Of a stretch of 64,000 nucleotides of DNA, positions 28,537 through 38,313 are shown one piece after another. This DNA is from Salinicola endophyticus (GTDB lineage: Bacteria; Pseudomonadota; Gammaproteobacteria; Pseudomonadales; Halomonadaceae). Below the pieces are notes generated by a model. It saw only the letters and a list, made by a program, of their open reading frames with translations, did not search any database and was not told the origin of the DNA. Each line of letters starts with the position of its first letter. Position 1 is the stretch's first letter. The translations under genes and the position numbers were made by a program. Location of the stretch: NCBI RefSeq assembly GCF_040536835.1, contig NZ_CP159578.1:2232001-2296000 (forward strand), in the 5' to 3' direction.

Positions 28537-29031
28537 ATGGCAGAAGCAATGGCTGCACCTCAAGCCGCGCCGCGCAAGAAGCGCTCGCGCCTGATCATCG
28601 GGCTGTTGATCGTGCTGCTGGCCGCCGCCAGCTCCGCCGCGATCTACTTCTTCCTCCACTCGCGTGGCGATGCCGAGCAGACCGCCGCCGTCGAGGAGAA
28701 GCCGGCCGAGCCGCCGACGCCGATCTTCGTCACCATCGCCCCGTTCACCGTGAACCTGCAGAGCGACTACGGCGACCGCCTGCTCTATGTGGGGCTGTCA
28801 CTGCGCGTCGGCGATCAGGCGACCAGCGATTTCCTGGTTCAGCATATGCCCGAGATCCGCAGCCGACTGCTGATGCTGCTGTCAGGCAAGAGTGCCGACG
28901 AGCTGATCAAGCCACAGGGCAAGATCGAACTGAAGCAGGAGATTCTGGGCCTGTTCGACAAGCCGATCACCACGCCGCAGCCCGAGCTGTCGATCGACGA
29001 CGTGCTGTTCTCCGATTTCATCGTGCAGTAA
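28537..29031 (+). CDS. fliL: Flagellar basal-body-associated protein FliL
   Basis: About 164 residues: a basic cytoplasmic end (RKKRSRL), one membrane helix (IIGLLIVLLAAASSAAIYFFL) and a periplasmic stomatin-like domain with the FliL pattern PFTVNLQ...RLLYVGLSLRV and LKQEILGLF near the end. FliL supports stator function under load. The ATG at 28537 gives the short N-terminus typical of the family, although the frame is open further upstream. The 182-base gap after fliK holds a GCCGGC-type hairpin (28378-28393). Confidence 0.93.
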   Translation: MAEAMAAPQAAPRKKRSRLIIGLLIVLLAAASSAAIYFFLHSRGDAEQTAAVEEKPAEPPTPIFVTIAPFTVNLQSDYGDRLLYVGLSLRVGDQATSDFLVQHMPEIRSRLLMLLSGKSADELIKPQGKIELKQEILGLFDKPITTPQPELSIDDVLFSDFIVQ

Positions 29032-29048
29032 GCGGCGCCAGGTTACCC

Positions 29049-30056
29049 ATGTCCCAAGACGATTTGCTGTCGCAGGAAGAGATCGACGCCCTCCTCAATG
29101 GCGTCAGCGGCGACGACGACAAGCAAGCCGAGGAGGCGCCCAGTGAGAAGCGCGCGCGTCCGTTCGATCCAGCCAATCAGCACCGGATCATCCGCGAACG
29201 CCTGCAATCGCTGGACATCATCAACGAGCGCTTCGCGCGCCTGTTCCGTGTGGCGCTGTTCAACCTGATCCGGCGCAGCGCCGACATCACGGTGTCCGGC
29301 GTGCGCTACCAGAGCTACAGCCAGTTCGCGCGCAATCTGCCGGTTCCGACCAACCTCAACCTGATCAGCCTCAAGCCGCTGAAGGGCACCGCCCTGCTGG
29401 TCTTTCCGCCCAGCCTGGTGTTCATGGTGGTCGACAACCTGTTCGGCGGCGATGGGCGCTTCCCGACCAAATCCGACGGGCGTGAGTTCACCGCCACCGA
29501 GCAGCGCATCATCCAGCGTCTGATGTCGCTGGCGCTGGAGTGCTACGGCGATGCGTGGAAGTCGGTCTACCCGCTGGAGATCGAGTACATGCGCTCGGAG
29601 ATGCAGGTGCGTTTCGCCAACATCACCAACTCGCCCAACGAGATCGTGGTCAACAGCACCTTCCACCTCGAGGTGGGCAACCTGGCCAGCGACTTCAATA
29701 TCTGTATTCCGTTCTCGATGATCGAGCCGATCCGTGACGTGCTGTCGAGTCCGATCGGCGTGTACGGCAGCAACGACGCCCAGTGGGAGTCGCGCATGGC
29801 CGGCGAGATCCGCCAGACCGAGGTCGAACTGATCGCCGACTTCACCGAGGTCGACGCCACTCTCGGCGAAGTCATGGCACTGGAAGTCGGCGACGTCCTG
29901 CCCATCGACCTGCCGCAGACCCTCGACGTGCGGGTCGACGGCGTGCCGGTCATGGCCTGCGAATACGGCACGCGTCAGGGCCAGCGCGCTCTGCGCGTCA
30001 AGCATCTGATCGACCATGGTACCTACTCCGCCATGAAGGACTTCGACAATGAGTGA
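29049..30056 (+). CDS. fliM: Flagellar motor switch protein FliM
   Basis: 335 residues. The N-terminal DDLLSQEEIDALLNG is the CheY-P-binding helix. The CheC-like middle domain includes FDPANQHRIIRERLQSLDIINERFARLFR and the GGxG-type LFGGDGRFPTK. The C-terminal SpoA domain contains LEVGDVLPIDLP. FliM forms the C-ring wall and switches rotation on CheY-P binding. It overlaps fliN by eight bases. Confidence 0.96.
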   Translation: MSQDDLLSQEEIDALLNGVSGDDDKQAEEAPSEKRARPFDPANQHRIIRERLQSLDIINERFARLFRVALFNLIRRSADITVSGVRYQSYSQFARNLPVPTNLNLISLKPLKGTALLVFPPSLVFMVVDNLFGGDGRFPTKSDGREFTATEQRIIQRLMSLALECYGDAWKSVYPLEIEYMRSEMQVRFANITNSPNEIVVNSTFHLEVGNLASDFNICIPFSMIEPIRDVLSSPIGVYGSNDAQWESRMAGEIRQTEVELIADFTEVDATLGEVMALEVGDVLPIDLPQTLDVRVDGVPVMACEYGTRQGQRALRVKHLIDHGTYSAMKDFDNE

Positions 30057-30600
30057 CGACAAAAAGCCCGGCTCTCCGGCCGACGACGCCAAGCCGCAGG
30101 ATGAGCAATCCCAGGCGGAGACGCAGGAAGACGCCGAGGATCTCTGGGCTGCCGCCATGGCCGAACAGGGCGTCGAGCCCGAGCCCGAGCCGGAACCCGC
30201 CCCCAAACCGACACCGCGGCCGGCGCCCAAACCGGCCAAGCAGGAGAAAAAGGATAGCGACAACGCGGCCTTCGTCAGCGCCGCCGACGAGCGCACGATG
30301 TTCCAGTCGTTCGATGAAGGGGGCCCGTCCCACTCGACCCGCGATCTCGGCGTGATCATGGATATCCCGGTGAAGCTCTCGGTGGAGCTCGGACGCACGC
30401 GGATCACCATCAAGCAGCTGCTGGAACTCGCCCAGGGTTCAGTGGTAGAGCTCGACGGCCTGGCCGGGGAGCCGATGGACATCCTGATCAACGGCTACCT
30501 GATCGCCCAGGGCGAGGTCGTGGTGGTCGACGATAAATACGGCATCCGTATCACCGAGATCATCACTCCCTCCGAGCGCGTGCAGAAACTCAACCGATGA
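30049..30600 (+). CDS. fliN: Flagellar motor switch protein FliN
   Basis: 183 residues, somewhat longer than the 137 of E. coli because of an acidic and Pro-rich N-terminal part with a run of Glu-Pro and Pro-Lys pairs (residues ~43-65). The C-terminal SpoA domain is standard: [57 protein letters not shown]. FliN forms the base of the C-ring and docks FliH. It overlaps fliM by eight bases and fliO by four. Confidence 0.95.
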   Translation: MSDDKKPGSPADDAKPQDEQSQAETQEDAEDLWAAAMAEQGVEPEPEPEPAPKPTPRPAPKPAKQEKKDSDNAAFVSAADERTMFQSFDEGGPSHSTRDLGVIMDIPVKLSVELGRTRITIKQLLELAQGSVVELDGLAGEPMDILINGYLIAQGEVVVVDDKYGIRITEIITPSERVQKLNR

Positions 30601-31040
30601 AGGAAGACGTCGTGCACCAGGCCGAACCACTGGTCGGCGGTGCCAGCAACGACATCGGCCTGCTGATGATGGGCAAGACCGCCGTCTCGCTGCTGGTGGT
30701 CGTCGCCATCATTCTGCTCTGCACCTGGTTACTCAAGCGCCTCGGCACCCAGCGCCGCGGCGGCGGCAAGCACCTGCGTGTAGTCGCCAGCACCTCGGTA
30801 GGCCAGCGCGAGCGCGTGGTCATCGTCGAGGTCGAGAATCGCTGGCTGGTGCTCGGCGTGGGCGGTGGCCAGGTCACCAAACTCGACACCCTGGACTCAC
30901 CGCCAGTGCCGCCGCCGGCCCCCGAGGGTCCAGCAAGCCCGCCACTCACCGGCAGCTTCGCCAGTCGCCTGCGCCAGGCGATGCAGCACAACCTGCGTCA
31001 GTCACGCCCAGCGCGCCAACGCCGGGAGGACGAGTCGTGA
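30597..31040 (+). CDS. fliO: Flagellar export apparatus assembly protein FliO
   Basis: 147 residues with one membrane helix near residues 25-45 ([17 protein letters not shown]) and a small cytoplasmic domain with the FliO pattern [37 protein letters not shown]. The tail is Pro-rich and then basic. FliO helps fold and assemble FliP in the export gate. It starts in the fliN stop (ATGA) and its own stop overlaps the fliP GTG (GTGA). Confidence 0.92.
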   Translation: MKEDVVHQAEPLVGGASNDIGLLMMGKTAVSLLVVVAIILLCTWLLKRLGTQRRGGGKHLRVVASTSVGQRERVVIVEVENRWLVLGVGGGQVTKLDTLDSPPVPPPAPEGPASPPLTGSFASRLRQAMQHNLRQSRPARQRREDES

Positions 31041-31804
31041 ACCTGCACCGCCGTCTGCCTGGTGTCGCCCTCGCGCTGACCGCTGCCGCCCTGCTGCTGG
31101 CGCCAGCGACGCAAGCGCTGGCCCAGACCCTTCCGGGTATCGTCAGCGAGCCGCTGAGCGACGGCGGGCAGCGCTGGTCGCTCAGCCTGCAGACGCTGCT
31201 GTTCCTGTCGTCGCTGGCGTTCCTGCCCGCCCTGCTACTGATGATGACCTGCTTCACCCGCATCATCATCGTGCTGGGGCTGCTGCGTACCGCCATGAGC
31301 ACGCAGTCGTCACCGCCGACCCAGGTGCTGATCGGCCTGGCGCTGTTCTTGACCTTCTTCGTGATGTCGCCGGTACTCGATCGCGTCTACCAGGACGCCT
31401 GGCAGCCATATGCGGCCGAGCAGATCTCGCTGGAGCAGGCGCTCGAGCGCGGCAGCCAGCCGATCCGTGAATTCATGCTGGCGCAGACCCGCAAGAGCGA
31501 TCTGGCGATGTTCGCGCGAATCGCCAAGGTCGGTGAGATGCAGGGGCCGGAGGACGTACCGATGCGTATCCTGGTACCCGCCTACGCCACCAGCGAGCTG
31601 AAGACCGCGTTCCAGATCGGCTTCACCATCTTCATACCGTTTCTGATCATCGATCTGGTGGTCGCCAGCGTGCTGATGTCGCTGGGGATGATGATGGTGC
31701 CGCCGGCCACGATTTCGCTGCCGTTCAAGCTGATGCTGTTCGTGCTGGTGGATGGCTGGCAGCTGCTGATCGGTTCGCTGACTCAGAGCTTCTACATGAG
31801 CTGA
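31037..31804 (+). CDS. fliP: Flagellar export gate protein FliP
   Basis: 255 residues with a cleavable signal peptide ([19 protein letters not shown]), a known peculiarity of FliP, then four membrane helices. Signatures are [38 protein letters not shown] and the C-terminal [31 protein letters not shown]. It forms the core of the export gate with FliQ and FliR. GTG start overlapping fliO. Confidence 0.96.
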   Translation: MNLHRRLPGVALALTAAALLLAPATQALAQTLPGIVSEPLSDGGQRWSLSLQTLLFLSSLAFLPALLLMMTCFTRIIIVLGLLRTAMSTQSSPPTQVLIGLALFLTFFVMSPVLDRVYQDAWQPYAAEQISLEQALERGSQPIREFMLAQTRKSDLAMFARIAKVGEMQGPEDVPMRILVPAYATSELKTAFQIGFTIFIPFLIIDLVVASVLMSLGMMMVPPATISLPFKLMLFVLVDGWQLLIGSLTQSFYMS

Positions 31805-31843
31805 CACGCACGGTCACTGCCGTGACCGGCCCGGAGGTGTGCA

Positions 31844-32113
31844 ATGACGCCCGAAATGGTTATGAGCCTGGCCTACCAGGGGATGAAACTGACGCTGATG
31901 ATGGCCGGCCCCCTGCTGCTCACGGCACTGCTGATCGGTCTGCTGGTGAGCCTGTTTCAGGCCGCGACCCAGATCAACGAAATGACGCTGTCTTTCATCC
32001 CCAAGATCCTCGGCGTCTTCACCGCGCTGATCATTTCCGGCTCGTGGCTGATCCAGCTGCTGAGCAACTTCACCATCGAGCTGCTGACGAATATCCCGCA
32101 GATGGTCAACTGA
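31844..32113 (+). CDS. fliQ: Flagellar export gate protein FliQ
   Basis: 89 residues in two membrane helices, the fixed size of FliQ. TPEMVMSLAYQGMKLTLMMAGPLL and LVSLFQAATQINEMTLSFIPKIL match the family closely. GGAGGTG precedes the ATG. Four copies wrap the FliP/FliR core in the export gate. It is separated by 39 bases from fliP and 7 from fliR. Confidence 0.96.
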   Translation: MTPEMVMSLAYQGMKLTLMMAGPLLLTALLIGLLVSLFQAATQINEMTLSFIPKILGVFTALIISGSWLIQLLSNFTIELLTNIPQMVN

Positions 32114-32120
32114 CAGCGGC

Positions 32121-32912
32121 ATGATCGATATCACCAGCGCCCAGTGGCAGGCCTGGCTCCAGCTCTTCGGCTGGCCCAGCGTGCGCATCCTGGCGTTCCT
32201 GGCCGCCTCACCGATCTGGAGCTGGTCGAGCGTGCCGCGCCAGTTCAAGCTGCTGTTCGGTGTGGCCATGGCCTTCGCCATTGCGCCGTCGCTGCCGCCG
32301 ATGCCCAACGTGCCGCTGTTCTCGCTGGAGAGCGTCGGCATCATGCTGCAGCAGATTCTGATCGGTGCCGCCATGGGCCTGGTACTGCGGATCATGATCG
32401 CGGTGGTGATCAACGCCGGCGAATACATCAGCATGCAGATGGGCCTGGGCTTCGCGACCTTCTTCTCGCCAGATTCAGGCACCAACACCATGGTGCTGTC
32501 GCGCTTTCTGGAAATGATCACACTGCTGATGTTCCTGGCCATGAATGGCCACCTGATCACCCTCGAGATCCTGGCCTGGACCTTCGAAGTGCTTCCGGTG
32601 GGTGCGACATCGATCGATGCCAGCTTCGCCGAAACACTGGCACGCTGGGGCGGCACCATCTTCACCTCGGGGCTGCTGCTGGCCCTGCCTGTGGTCGCCT
32701 CGCTGCTGCTGATCAATCTGTCGCTGGGGATTCTCAACCGCGCCTCGCCGCAGCTGACGATCTTCTCCATCGGCTTCCCCATGACCCTCACCGCCGGCCT
32801 GGCGATGATTCTGGCGTTGACGCCCAACCTGGGTGGCTTCCTGAGCGACCTGTTCGAGCACCAGCTGCAGTTCATGCAGGGCATGATCGAACAGATGGCC
32901 GGTACTGGCTGA
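32121..32912 (+). CDS. fliR: Flagellar export gate protein FliR
   Basis: 263 residues with six membrane segments. Family text includes ASPIWSWSSVPRQFKLLFGVAMAF, ISMQMGLGFATFFSPDSG and LLINLSLGILNRASPQLTIFSIGFPMTLTAGL. It completes the FliPQR gate. This is the last gene of the fliF-fliR run. flhB, often next, is absent, and the convergent flgL follows after a strong palindrome. Confidence 0.96.
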   Translation: MIDITSAQWQAWLQLFGWPSVRILAFLAASPIWSWSSVPRQFKLLFGVAMAFAIAPSLPPMPNVPLFSLESVGIMLQQILIGAAMGLVLRIMIAVVINAGEYISMQMGLGFATFFSPDSGTNTMVLSRFLEMITLLMFLAMNGHLITLEILAWTFEVLPVGATSIDASFAETLARWGGTIFTSGLLLALPVVASLLLINLSLGILNRASPQLTIFSIGFPMTLTAGLAMILALTPNLGGFLSDLFEHQLQFMQGMIEQMAGTG

Positions 32913-32988
32913 GATCCCCTTCGCCCCTTCGGCGCTACTTGACCCACTTAGGCACGACTTGACTTGACAACGTCGATCGAAAACGCTG

Positions 32989-33022
32989 ACGCCCGGCTGC
33001 GAAGTACTTCGCAGCCGGGCGT
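32989..33022. terminator. Perfect palindrome between convergent fliR and flgL
   Basis: ACGCCCGGCTGCGAAG (32989-33004) is followed after TA by its exact complement (33007-33022), a 16-bp stem of which the last pairs must open for the loop. Being symmetric, it can stop transcription from both sides. No U-tract is obvious, though GTGTTTG follows on the plus strand. Confidence 0.7.
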
Positions 33023-33066
33023 CGTGTTTGGGTTCGTCGAGCCAGATAACGGTATACCGGTGTTCG

Positions 33067-34272
33067 TCAAACCAGGTCGAACAGCGAAGTACCCTGGAGA
33101 TTCATGAACGACTTCTGAGCCGCCTGCAGCCCGACCTGACGCAGCACGTACTCGGAGACCGCCGAGTTGTAGTCGAGATCGATCAGGTCACTCTTGGTCT
33201 GGGTATAGGCGACATTGCGATCATTACCCACGGTATCCAGTACGTCGAGCTCGTTGAGACGTGCCCCGACGGATGCACGTACGGTCAGCACGTTGTCCAG
33301 CGCGTTGTCCATCTCGCGACTGGTGGTGGAGAGCGTATTGGTGAAGGCTGCCTGAGCCTGATCGGAATCGATCGGGGTCTCCAGCACACCGAGCATCTTC
33401 TCGAGCGCGCCGAAGACGTCGGGATTCATGTTCTGGGCGCGCCCCATGGTGAGCGTATCACCGTCCGCCGGACGCCCCTCGAGCTTGAGGCGCACGCCAC
33501 CGATCTCGATCGCACCGCTCTTGCCGTCGTAGGTACCGCTGCCGCCCGGGCCACCGCTCACGTTGTAGTCGTAAGTACCATCACCGTTGTCACTGAAGCT
33601 GATGTCGAAGGTACTGCCATAGCCGTTCGCCGTGCTGTCGATGATCTCGGGGCCGGTGAAGGTGAGCGAGCCGCCATTGCCGTCCCCCGCCCGCGCCAGA
33701 TAGCCGGCACCGCTGGCCACGCGCTGAAATACCTCGTCGCCGGTATTACCTACCGCCATCAGGCGTGACGGCCCGACCTTCTGCTCGCGCCCCTCGGTGG
33801 CCCCCTGATAGCTGATGCCACCGCTGGTCTCGACAAAAGGCGCCGCGCCATCCTTGTAGCCGCCGAAGAGGTAGTTGCCGCTGCCATCGGTGGCATTGGC
33901 CTGCCCCACCAGCGCCTCGTAGACACCGCGCAGCTCGGTGGCCATGGACTGGCGGGCAGCATCGTTCAGCGTGCCGTTGCCGCCCTGTACCAGCAGCTCC
34001 TTGGCCCGACTCAGCGCGTCGGTCACGCTATTGAGTGAGCTCTCTTCTTGGCTCAGCGCGTTGCGCGCGGTGATACGGCTGTCCGACTGTTGATTGTTGG
34101 TCGCCATCGACTGCGAAACGCCGACCGCACGCGCTGCCGCCTGGGGGTCGTCCGACGGGCGCACGACGCGCTTGCCGGAGGCGATCTTCTCGCCGATCTC
34201 CATGAACTGGCCCTGCTGCCGGTTCATCGAACTGACACTGCGCTCGAACATGATGACGGTGCTGACGCGCAT
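33067..34272 (-). CDS. flgL: Flagellar hook-filament junction protein FlgL (HAP3)
   Basis: 401 residues. The flagellin-like N-terminus MRVSTVIMFERSVSSMNRQQ and C-terminus SEYVLRQVGLQAAQKSFMNLQGTSLFDLV are typical of FlgL, with a Gly-rich central domain (YGSTFDISFSDNGDGTYDYNVSGG). It joins the hook to the filament together with FlgK. AGGAG stands in front of the ATG. It follows flgK by 86 bases and probably shares the sigma28 promoter at 36047-36073. Confidence 0.94.
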   Translation of the reverse strand: MRVSTVIMFERSVSSMNRQQGQFMEIGEKIASGKRVVRPSDDPQAAARAVGVSQSMATNNQQSDSRITARNALSQEESSLNSVTDALSRAKELLVQGGNGTLNDAARQSMATELRGVYEALVGQANATDGSGNYLFGGYKDGAAPFVETSGGISYQGATEGREQKVGPSRLMAVGNTGDEVFQRVASGAGYLARAGDGNGGSLTFTGPEIIDSTANGYGSTFDISFSDNGDGTYDYNVSGGPGGSGTYDGKSGAIEIGGVRLKLEGRPADGDTLTMGRAQNMNPDVFGALEKMLGVLETPIDSDQAQAAFTNTLSTTSREMDNALDNVLTVRASVGARLNELDVLDTVGNDRNVAYTQTKSDLIDLDYNSAVSEYVLRQVGLQAAQKSFMNLQGTSLFDLV

Positions 34273-34358
34273 GACACTCTCCTGACTGGGTGCCCGCGGC
34301 GGGCACGCGCTTGGTCGATTCGATACGCGGCCTTCTCCCGGGGGCGAAGGCCAGAGGC

Positions 34359-35990
34359 TTAACTTCTCAGGCCGAGAATCGTGTCGAGCACCGAAGTGCC
34401 GGCGTCGATGATCTTGGCGTTGGCGGTGTAGTACTGCTGATAGCGCAGCAGGTTGGCGTACTCTTCGTCCAGGTTGACCCCGGAATCGGCCTGCTGATAG
34501 CTGTAGAGCTGATCCGCCAGCCCCTGCTGAGTGGTGAGATTGGCATTGACGATCGCCGACTGATTACCGACGTCGCTGACCAGCGCAGCGTAGGCGCCGC
34601 TGAACGTGGCCTGCCCGCCCACCTGCTTCTGGTTCTGCAGATCCAGCAGCTTGAGCGCATTGCCATTGTCGCCACTGCCACCGTTGGCGCTGGCCGCCGC
34701 CGCAAACAGGCTGGTATCGGTGAAGGCGATCTCGAAGCCCGCCGCGGCATTGCGCGTCGGCTGTACCAGGAAGGTATCGCCGTCTGCCGGCGTGCCGCTG
34801 GGCGTGACCGAGACGCCGCCGAAGACCAGATCACCGTCCGCATTGGTCGCGATGGTCGAGGTCTCGCCGCTGGTCAGGTTCTCCAGCTGATAGTCGTCGC
34901 TGGCGCTCTGATAGGTGAGGCGATAGTCGTCAGCGCTCACCGGCGTCGCGTCGCTGTAGCTGGCACTCATAGTCACGTTGGAGACATTGCGCGTATTCGC
35001 CTGGGCAGCGGGAGAACCGATCGAGAAGAAGGCCTGACCCGGATCGCCGTCGAGATCGAAGCCCTGCTCCTGCACCGCATTGAAGCTGGTCGCCAGGCTG
35101 GCGGCCAGCTGGCCCAGCTTGTTCTGCGCGCCGTCCAGTGTGTCGTCACGGAAGCGCAACAGGCCGCCGAGCTCACCGCCCTGAATCACGGAGGCATTGA
35201 GCTGACGCACGCCACCGGTGGCGTTGCGGTAGCCGATCGCCTGATTGGCGCTGTCCTCTTCGCCGGACATGGCGCGCAGCTGATAGCTCTTGTTACCCGC
35301 TACCAGCGGCAAGCCATTGGAGAGCGATACCTGATAGGTGGAGCCGTCCTGGATGGTCACATCGACATCCACCAGCTTGCTCAGATCGCCGACCAGCTTG
35401 TCGCGCTGATCGAGCAGCGCATTGGGCTCTTCGCCAGTCTTGGCCCGTGCCAGGGTGATCTGCTTGTTGAGATCGGCGACCTGACCGCTGAGATCGTTGA
35501 CCTGGGAGACGACGCTACCGATCTGACCGTTGACGCCGTCACGCATGTCCTGGAGGTAGGTATCGAAGGCGCGGAACTGTGCCACCATGCTCTGCGCCGT
35601 CCCCAGCACCCCCTCACGAGCCGCCGCGTCCGACGGCGAGCCGGAGAGATCCTCGAGACTGGAGAAGAACTTCTGCATCAGCGTCGTGAGCCCGGAGTCG
35701 CCATCCGCCAGCAGGTCATCGACCTGGTTGATCTGTTTCTGATAGGTCTCGAGCGCTGTCTCGCGGCTGTTGGCCTGATTGAGCTGGCCACTGATATAGG
35801 CGTTGTACTGGCGCTGAACGCCGTTCACCTGAACACCAGTCCCCATTTCGCCGCTGCTGGCGTTCTCGCCGAGCTGGACCAGCTGACGGTTGTAGCCATC
35901 GGTATAGACGTTGGTGATGTTGTTACTGGTGGTGGAGAGCGCGGACTGCGCCGCCCCCAGACCACTCAATCCAATCGAGAACAGGCTCAT
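34359..35990 (-). CDS. flgK: Flagellar hook-associated protein FlgK (HAP1)
   Basis: 543 residues. The N-terminal rod/hook motif SIGLSGLGAAQSALSTTSNNITNVYTDGYNRQ and the C-terminal LDEEYANLLRYQQYYTANAKIIDAG are classical for FlgK. The middle is a variable surface domain. It caps the growing hook and forms the first junction zone. A well-formed sigma28 promoter lies about 60 bases upstream, so flgKL are late (class III) genes independent of the flgB-J operon. Confidence 0.95.
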   Translation of the reverse strand: MSLFSIGLSGLGAAQSALSTTSNNITNVYTDGYNRQLVQLGENASSGEMGTGVQVNGVQRQYNAYISGQLNQANSRETALETYQKQINQVDDLLADGDSGLTTLMQKFFSSLEDLSGSPSDAAAREGVLGTAQSMVAQFRAFDTYLQDMRDGVNGQIGSVVSQVNDLSGQVADLNKQITLARAKTGEEPNALLDQRDKLVGDLSKLVDVDVTIQDGSTYQVSLSNGLPLVAGNKSYQLRAMSGEEDSANQAIGYRNATGGVRQLNASVIQGGELGGLLRFRDDTLDGAQNKLGQLAASLATSFNAVQEQGFDLDGDPGQAFFSIGSPAAQANTRNVSNVTMSASYSDATPVSADDYRLTYQSASDDYQLENLTSGETSTIATNADGDLVFGGVSVTPSGTPADGDTFLVQPTRNAAAGFEIAFTDTSLFAAAASANGGSGDNGNALKLLDLQNQKQVGGQATFSGAYAALVSDVGNQSAIVNANLTTQQGLADQLYSYQQADSGVNLDEEYANLLRYQQYYTANAKIIDAGTSVLDTILGLRS

Positions 35991-36046
35991 GTCGAATCCC
36001 TGTCAGATGCCATGCTGCATGGCGAGTTGCAATCACGTTGAGATCT

Positions 36047-36073
36047 TTATCGGCGCCAGCGCAACGCGCTTTA
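36047..36073 (-). promoter_or_regulatory. sigma28 (FliA) promoter of flgKL
   Basis: On the minus strand TAAAGCGC (36073-36066) and GCCGATAA (36054-36047) are separated by 11 bases, matching the FliA consensus (TAAAGTTT, 11, GCCGATAA) in the conserved positions. The -10 ends 56 bases before the flgK ATG. Confidence 0.88.
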
Positions 36074-36142
36074 ACGTTACGGTCGTTGATTTCGCAATGT
36101 TTTGTAATCGGCCTCGCCGGCACCAGACGCTCGACATTCGGC

Positions 36143-37180
36143 TCAGAACAAAGTGGTCGGCGCCCGCGCCAGCGAGTAGGGGTCGGAGGCAGCGGCAAGC
36201 GTCGGCTCGGCCGATACCGGGGCGAGATCGCCAAACTGGCCGATGATCCGATTGAGCTTGTCGGCATAGTTGGGATCGGTGGCGTAGCCGGCTCTCTGGA
36301 TGGCATGGGCTGCCTGCTGCGGCGATCCGGCTGCGACCACGTTGCTATAGCGCGGGTTGTCACCGATCAACGCTGCGTAGTCGGCAAAGGCATCGGCGTA
36401 GGAGTCGTAGACGCGGAAGCGATCCACGGTCTGGATCGGGCGACCATTGACGTACTCGGTGGTGGCGATGTCAGTGGTCTTGCCCTGCCAGGCACTCCCC
36501 GCCTTGATCCCGAACAGGTTGTGACTGTTGCCACCGGATTCCGTAGGAATTTCCCGTTTGCCCCAGCCCGTCTCCAGCGCGGCCTGCGCCAGGATCAGCT
36601 CGGCGGGCACGCCGGAAGCCTGCTCGGCGCGCTTGGCCGGCGCCGCCAGTTTGGCGAGGAAGTCGGCAACATGTGCGGCGCGTCCGGCGAACTGGGTCGC
36701 AGCGCCGGCCACACTGGCCGCCGACGTCGCGAGCTGATCCGCGGCCGCGCCAGGCGCCACATCGCCCGCCACCGGTGTGCGCAGCGCATTCGTCAAGGGT
36801 GTGGGGATACCGCGCGGAATGCCGGCGATCAGCTTGCTGATATCCTCCTGCTGCGGGCGGGCCGGCTGGGTACCGGGCAGGCCGCTACTCTCGAGCTGCG
36901 TCACCAGCTGTTCGGCCAGGCCGAAGCCCTTGCCGGCCAGCTGCTGGGCCCACTGCTGGTCCTGCATCGACTGCAACATATCGCCCTGCTGGCTGTGCAG
37001 CAGATCCGACTTGGGGGTGGCTTCGCGCATGCTCTTGAGCATCATCTGCAGGAAGACCGCTTCGAACTGCTTGGCGGCCTCCTTCAGACTGCCTTGAGGC
37101 GAATGCCCGGCACTGTACTTGAGCTTCTGGATACCCTGGACATCCAGCGCGAACTGCGACGAGAGGTCGTTGCCGGTCAT
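36143..37180 (-). CDS. flgJ: FlgJ rod-cap protein with peptidoglycan hydrolase domain
   Basis: 345 residues in two domains. Residues ~20-105 form the rod-binding part (AAKQFEAVFLQMMLKSMREATP), an Ala-rich linker follows, and residues ~190-330 form a GH73 glucosaminidase (PAELILAQAALETGWGKREIP with the catalytic Glu, then NSHNLFGIKAGSAWQGK). This is the two-domain beta/gammaproteobacterial form that digests murein for rod passage. The start shares one base with the flgI stop (TGATG). Confidence 0.95.
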   Translation of the reverse strand: MTGNDLSSQFALDVQGIQKLKYSAGHSPQGSLKEAAKQFEAVFLQMMLKSMREATPKSDLLHSQQGDMLQSMQDQQWAQQLAGKGFGLAEQLVTQLESSGLPGTQPARPQQEDISKLIAGIPRGIPTPLTNALRTPVAGDVAPGAAADQLATSAASVAGAATQFAGRAAHVADFLAKLAAPAKRAEQASGVPAELILAQAALETGWGKREIPTESGGNSHNLFGIKAGSAWQGKTTDIATTEYVNGRPIQTVDRFRVYDSYADAFADYAALIGDNPRYSNVVAAGSPQQAAHAIQRAGYATDPNYADKLNRIIGQFGDLAPVSAEPTLAAASDPYSLARAPTTLF

Positions 37181-38313
37181 CAGATGATCTCCAGTTCGGC
37201 GTTCAGCGAGCCGGCGGCCTTGAGTGCCTGCAGGATCGACATCAGATCCTGGGGCGAGGCACCCAGCGCATTCAGCGCATTGACCACGTCCATCAGGTCG
37301 GCACTGGTCTGCACTATCTGCAGCGCACCGCCCTCCTGCTGCACGTTGATGCTGGCGTTGGGCACGATCGCCGTGGTGCCACCGGAGAGCGCATTGGGCT
37401 GGCTGACCTGCGGATTCGAATCGATCACCACCGAGAGATTGCCGTGGGCGACCGCCGCGCGATTGAGCGTCACCGTATCCGACAGCACCACCGAGCCGGT
37501 ACGCGAGTTGACGATCACCTTGGCCGGCCCACGATCGGCGGTCACGTCGACCCCCTGAACCCGCGCCAGGAAGTTGACCCGGGCATTGGGGTCCGCCGGC
37601 AGCTGCAGCCGCACGGTGCGGCCATCCAGCGCCGCGGCGACCGGCGCGCCGAATTCCTGATTGATCGCTGTCACCACGCGTCGCGCATTCTCGAAGTCGG
37701 AGCGCTTGAGGAACATGTCGAGAGAACCATCGGCGGCCCCCAAACGTACCGGTACCTCCTGCTCGACGAGACCGCCACCCGGGATGCGCCCTGCTGCCTG
37801 ATGGTTGATCGCCACGCTGCTGCCTCCGGCCTGAGCGCCGACGCCGCCGACGTAGACGTTGCCCTGGGCCAGGGCATAGACACGGCCGTCGGCCCCTTTC
37901 AACGGGGTCATCAGCAGGGTCCCGCCACGCAGGCTGTTGGCGTTACCCACCGAGGAGACGGTGACATCTAACTCCTGTCCCTGGCGCGAGAACGGCGGCA
38001 ACTGGGCGGTGACCATCACCGCTGCCACGTTGCGCAGCTGCATGTTGGTGCCGGCCGGAACGGTCACGCCGAGCTGCGACAGCAGATTGACGATGCTCTG
38101 CCCAGTGAATGGCGCCTGGGTGGTCTGGTCACCGGTGCCATCGAGGCCGACCACCAGACCGTAGCCCACCAGCGGGTTGTCACGTACGCCGGCGAAGTTG
38201 GCCAGATCCTGAATCGGCTGGGCCTGGACGCTGGCAGTGGCTACCAGCGTCGCAACGAGGAGCAGCCAGCGAGAGAGACGAGTGCGGCAGCGGGATAGCA
38301 GTGTCATAAGCAT
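37180..38313 (-). CDS. flgI: Flagellar P-ring protein FlgI
   Basis: 377 residues with a signal peptide (WLLLVATLVATASVQA), then RIxDLAxxxGxRxNxLxGYGLVVGL represented as QDLANFAGVRDNPLVGYGLVVGLDGTGD. NAMQLRNVAAV-like and FLKRSDFENARRVVTAINQEFG stretches are also family features. It is exported by Sec and forms the peptidoglycan-level bushing. M1 or M3 may start translation. It shares one base with the flgH stop and with the flgJ start. Confidence 0.95.
   Translation of the reverse strand: MLMTLLSRCRTRLSRWLLLVATLVATASVQAQPIQDLANFAGVRDNPLVGYGLVVGLDGTGDQTTQAPFTGQSIVNLLSQLGVTVPAGTNMQLRNVAAVMVTAQLPPFSRQGQELDVTVSSVGNANSLRGGTLLMTPLKGADGRVYALAQGNVYVGGVGAQAGGSSVAINHQAAGRIPGGGLVEQEVPVRLGAADGSLDMFLKRSDFENARRVVTAINQEFGAPVAAALDGRTVRLQLPADPNARVNFLARVQGVDVTADRGPAKVIVNSRTGSVVLSDTVTLNRAAVAHGNLSVVIDSNPQVSQPNALSGGTTAIVPNASINVQQEGGALQIVQTSADLMDVVNALNALGASPQDLMSILQALKAAGSLNAELEII

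Noticed and set aside
34290..37558. Long plus-strand frames (583 and 506 codons) opposite flgK, flgJ and flgI
   Set aside because: No recognisable domain; the minus-strand genes match flagellar families over their full length.
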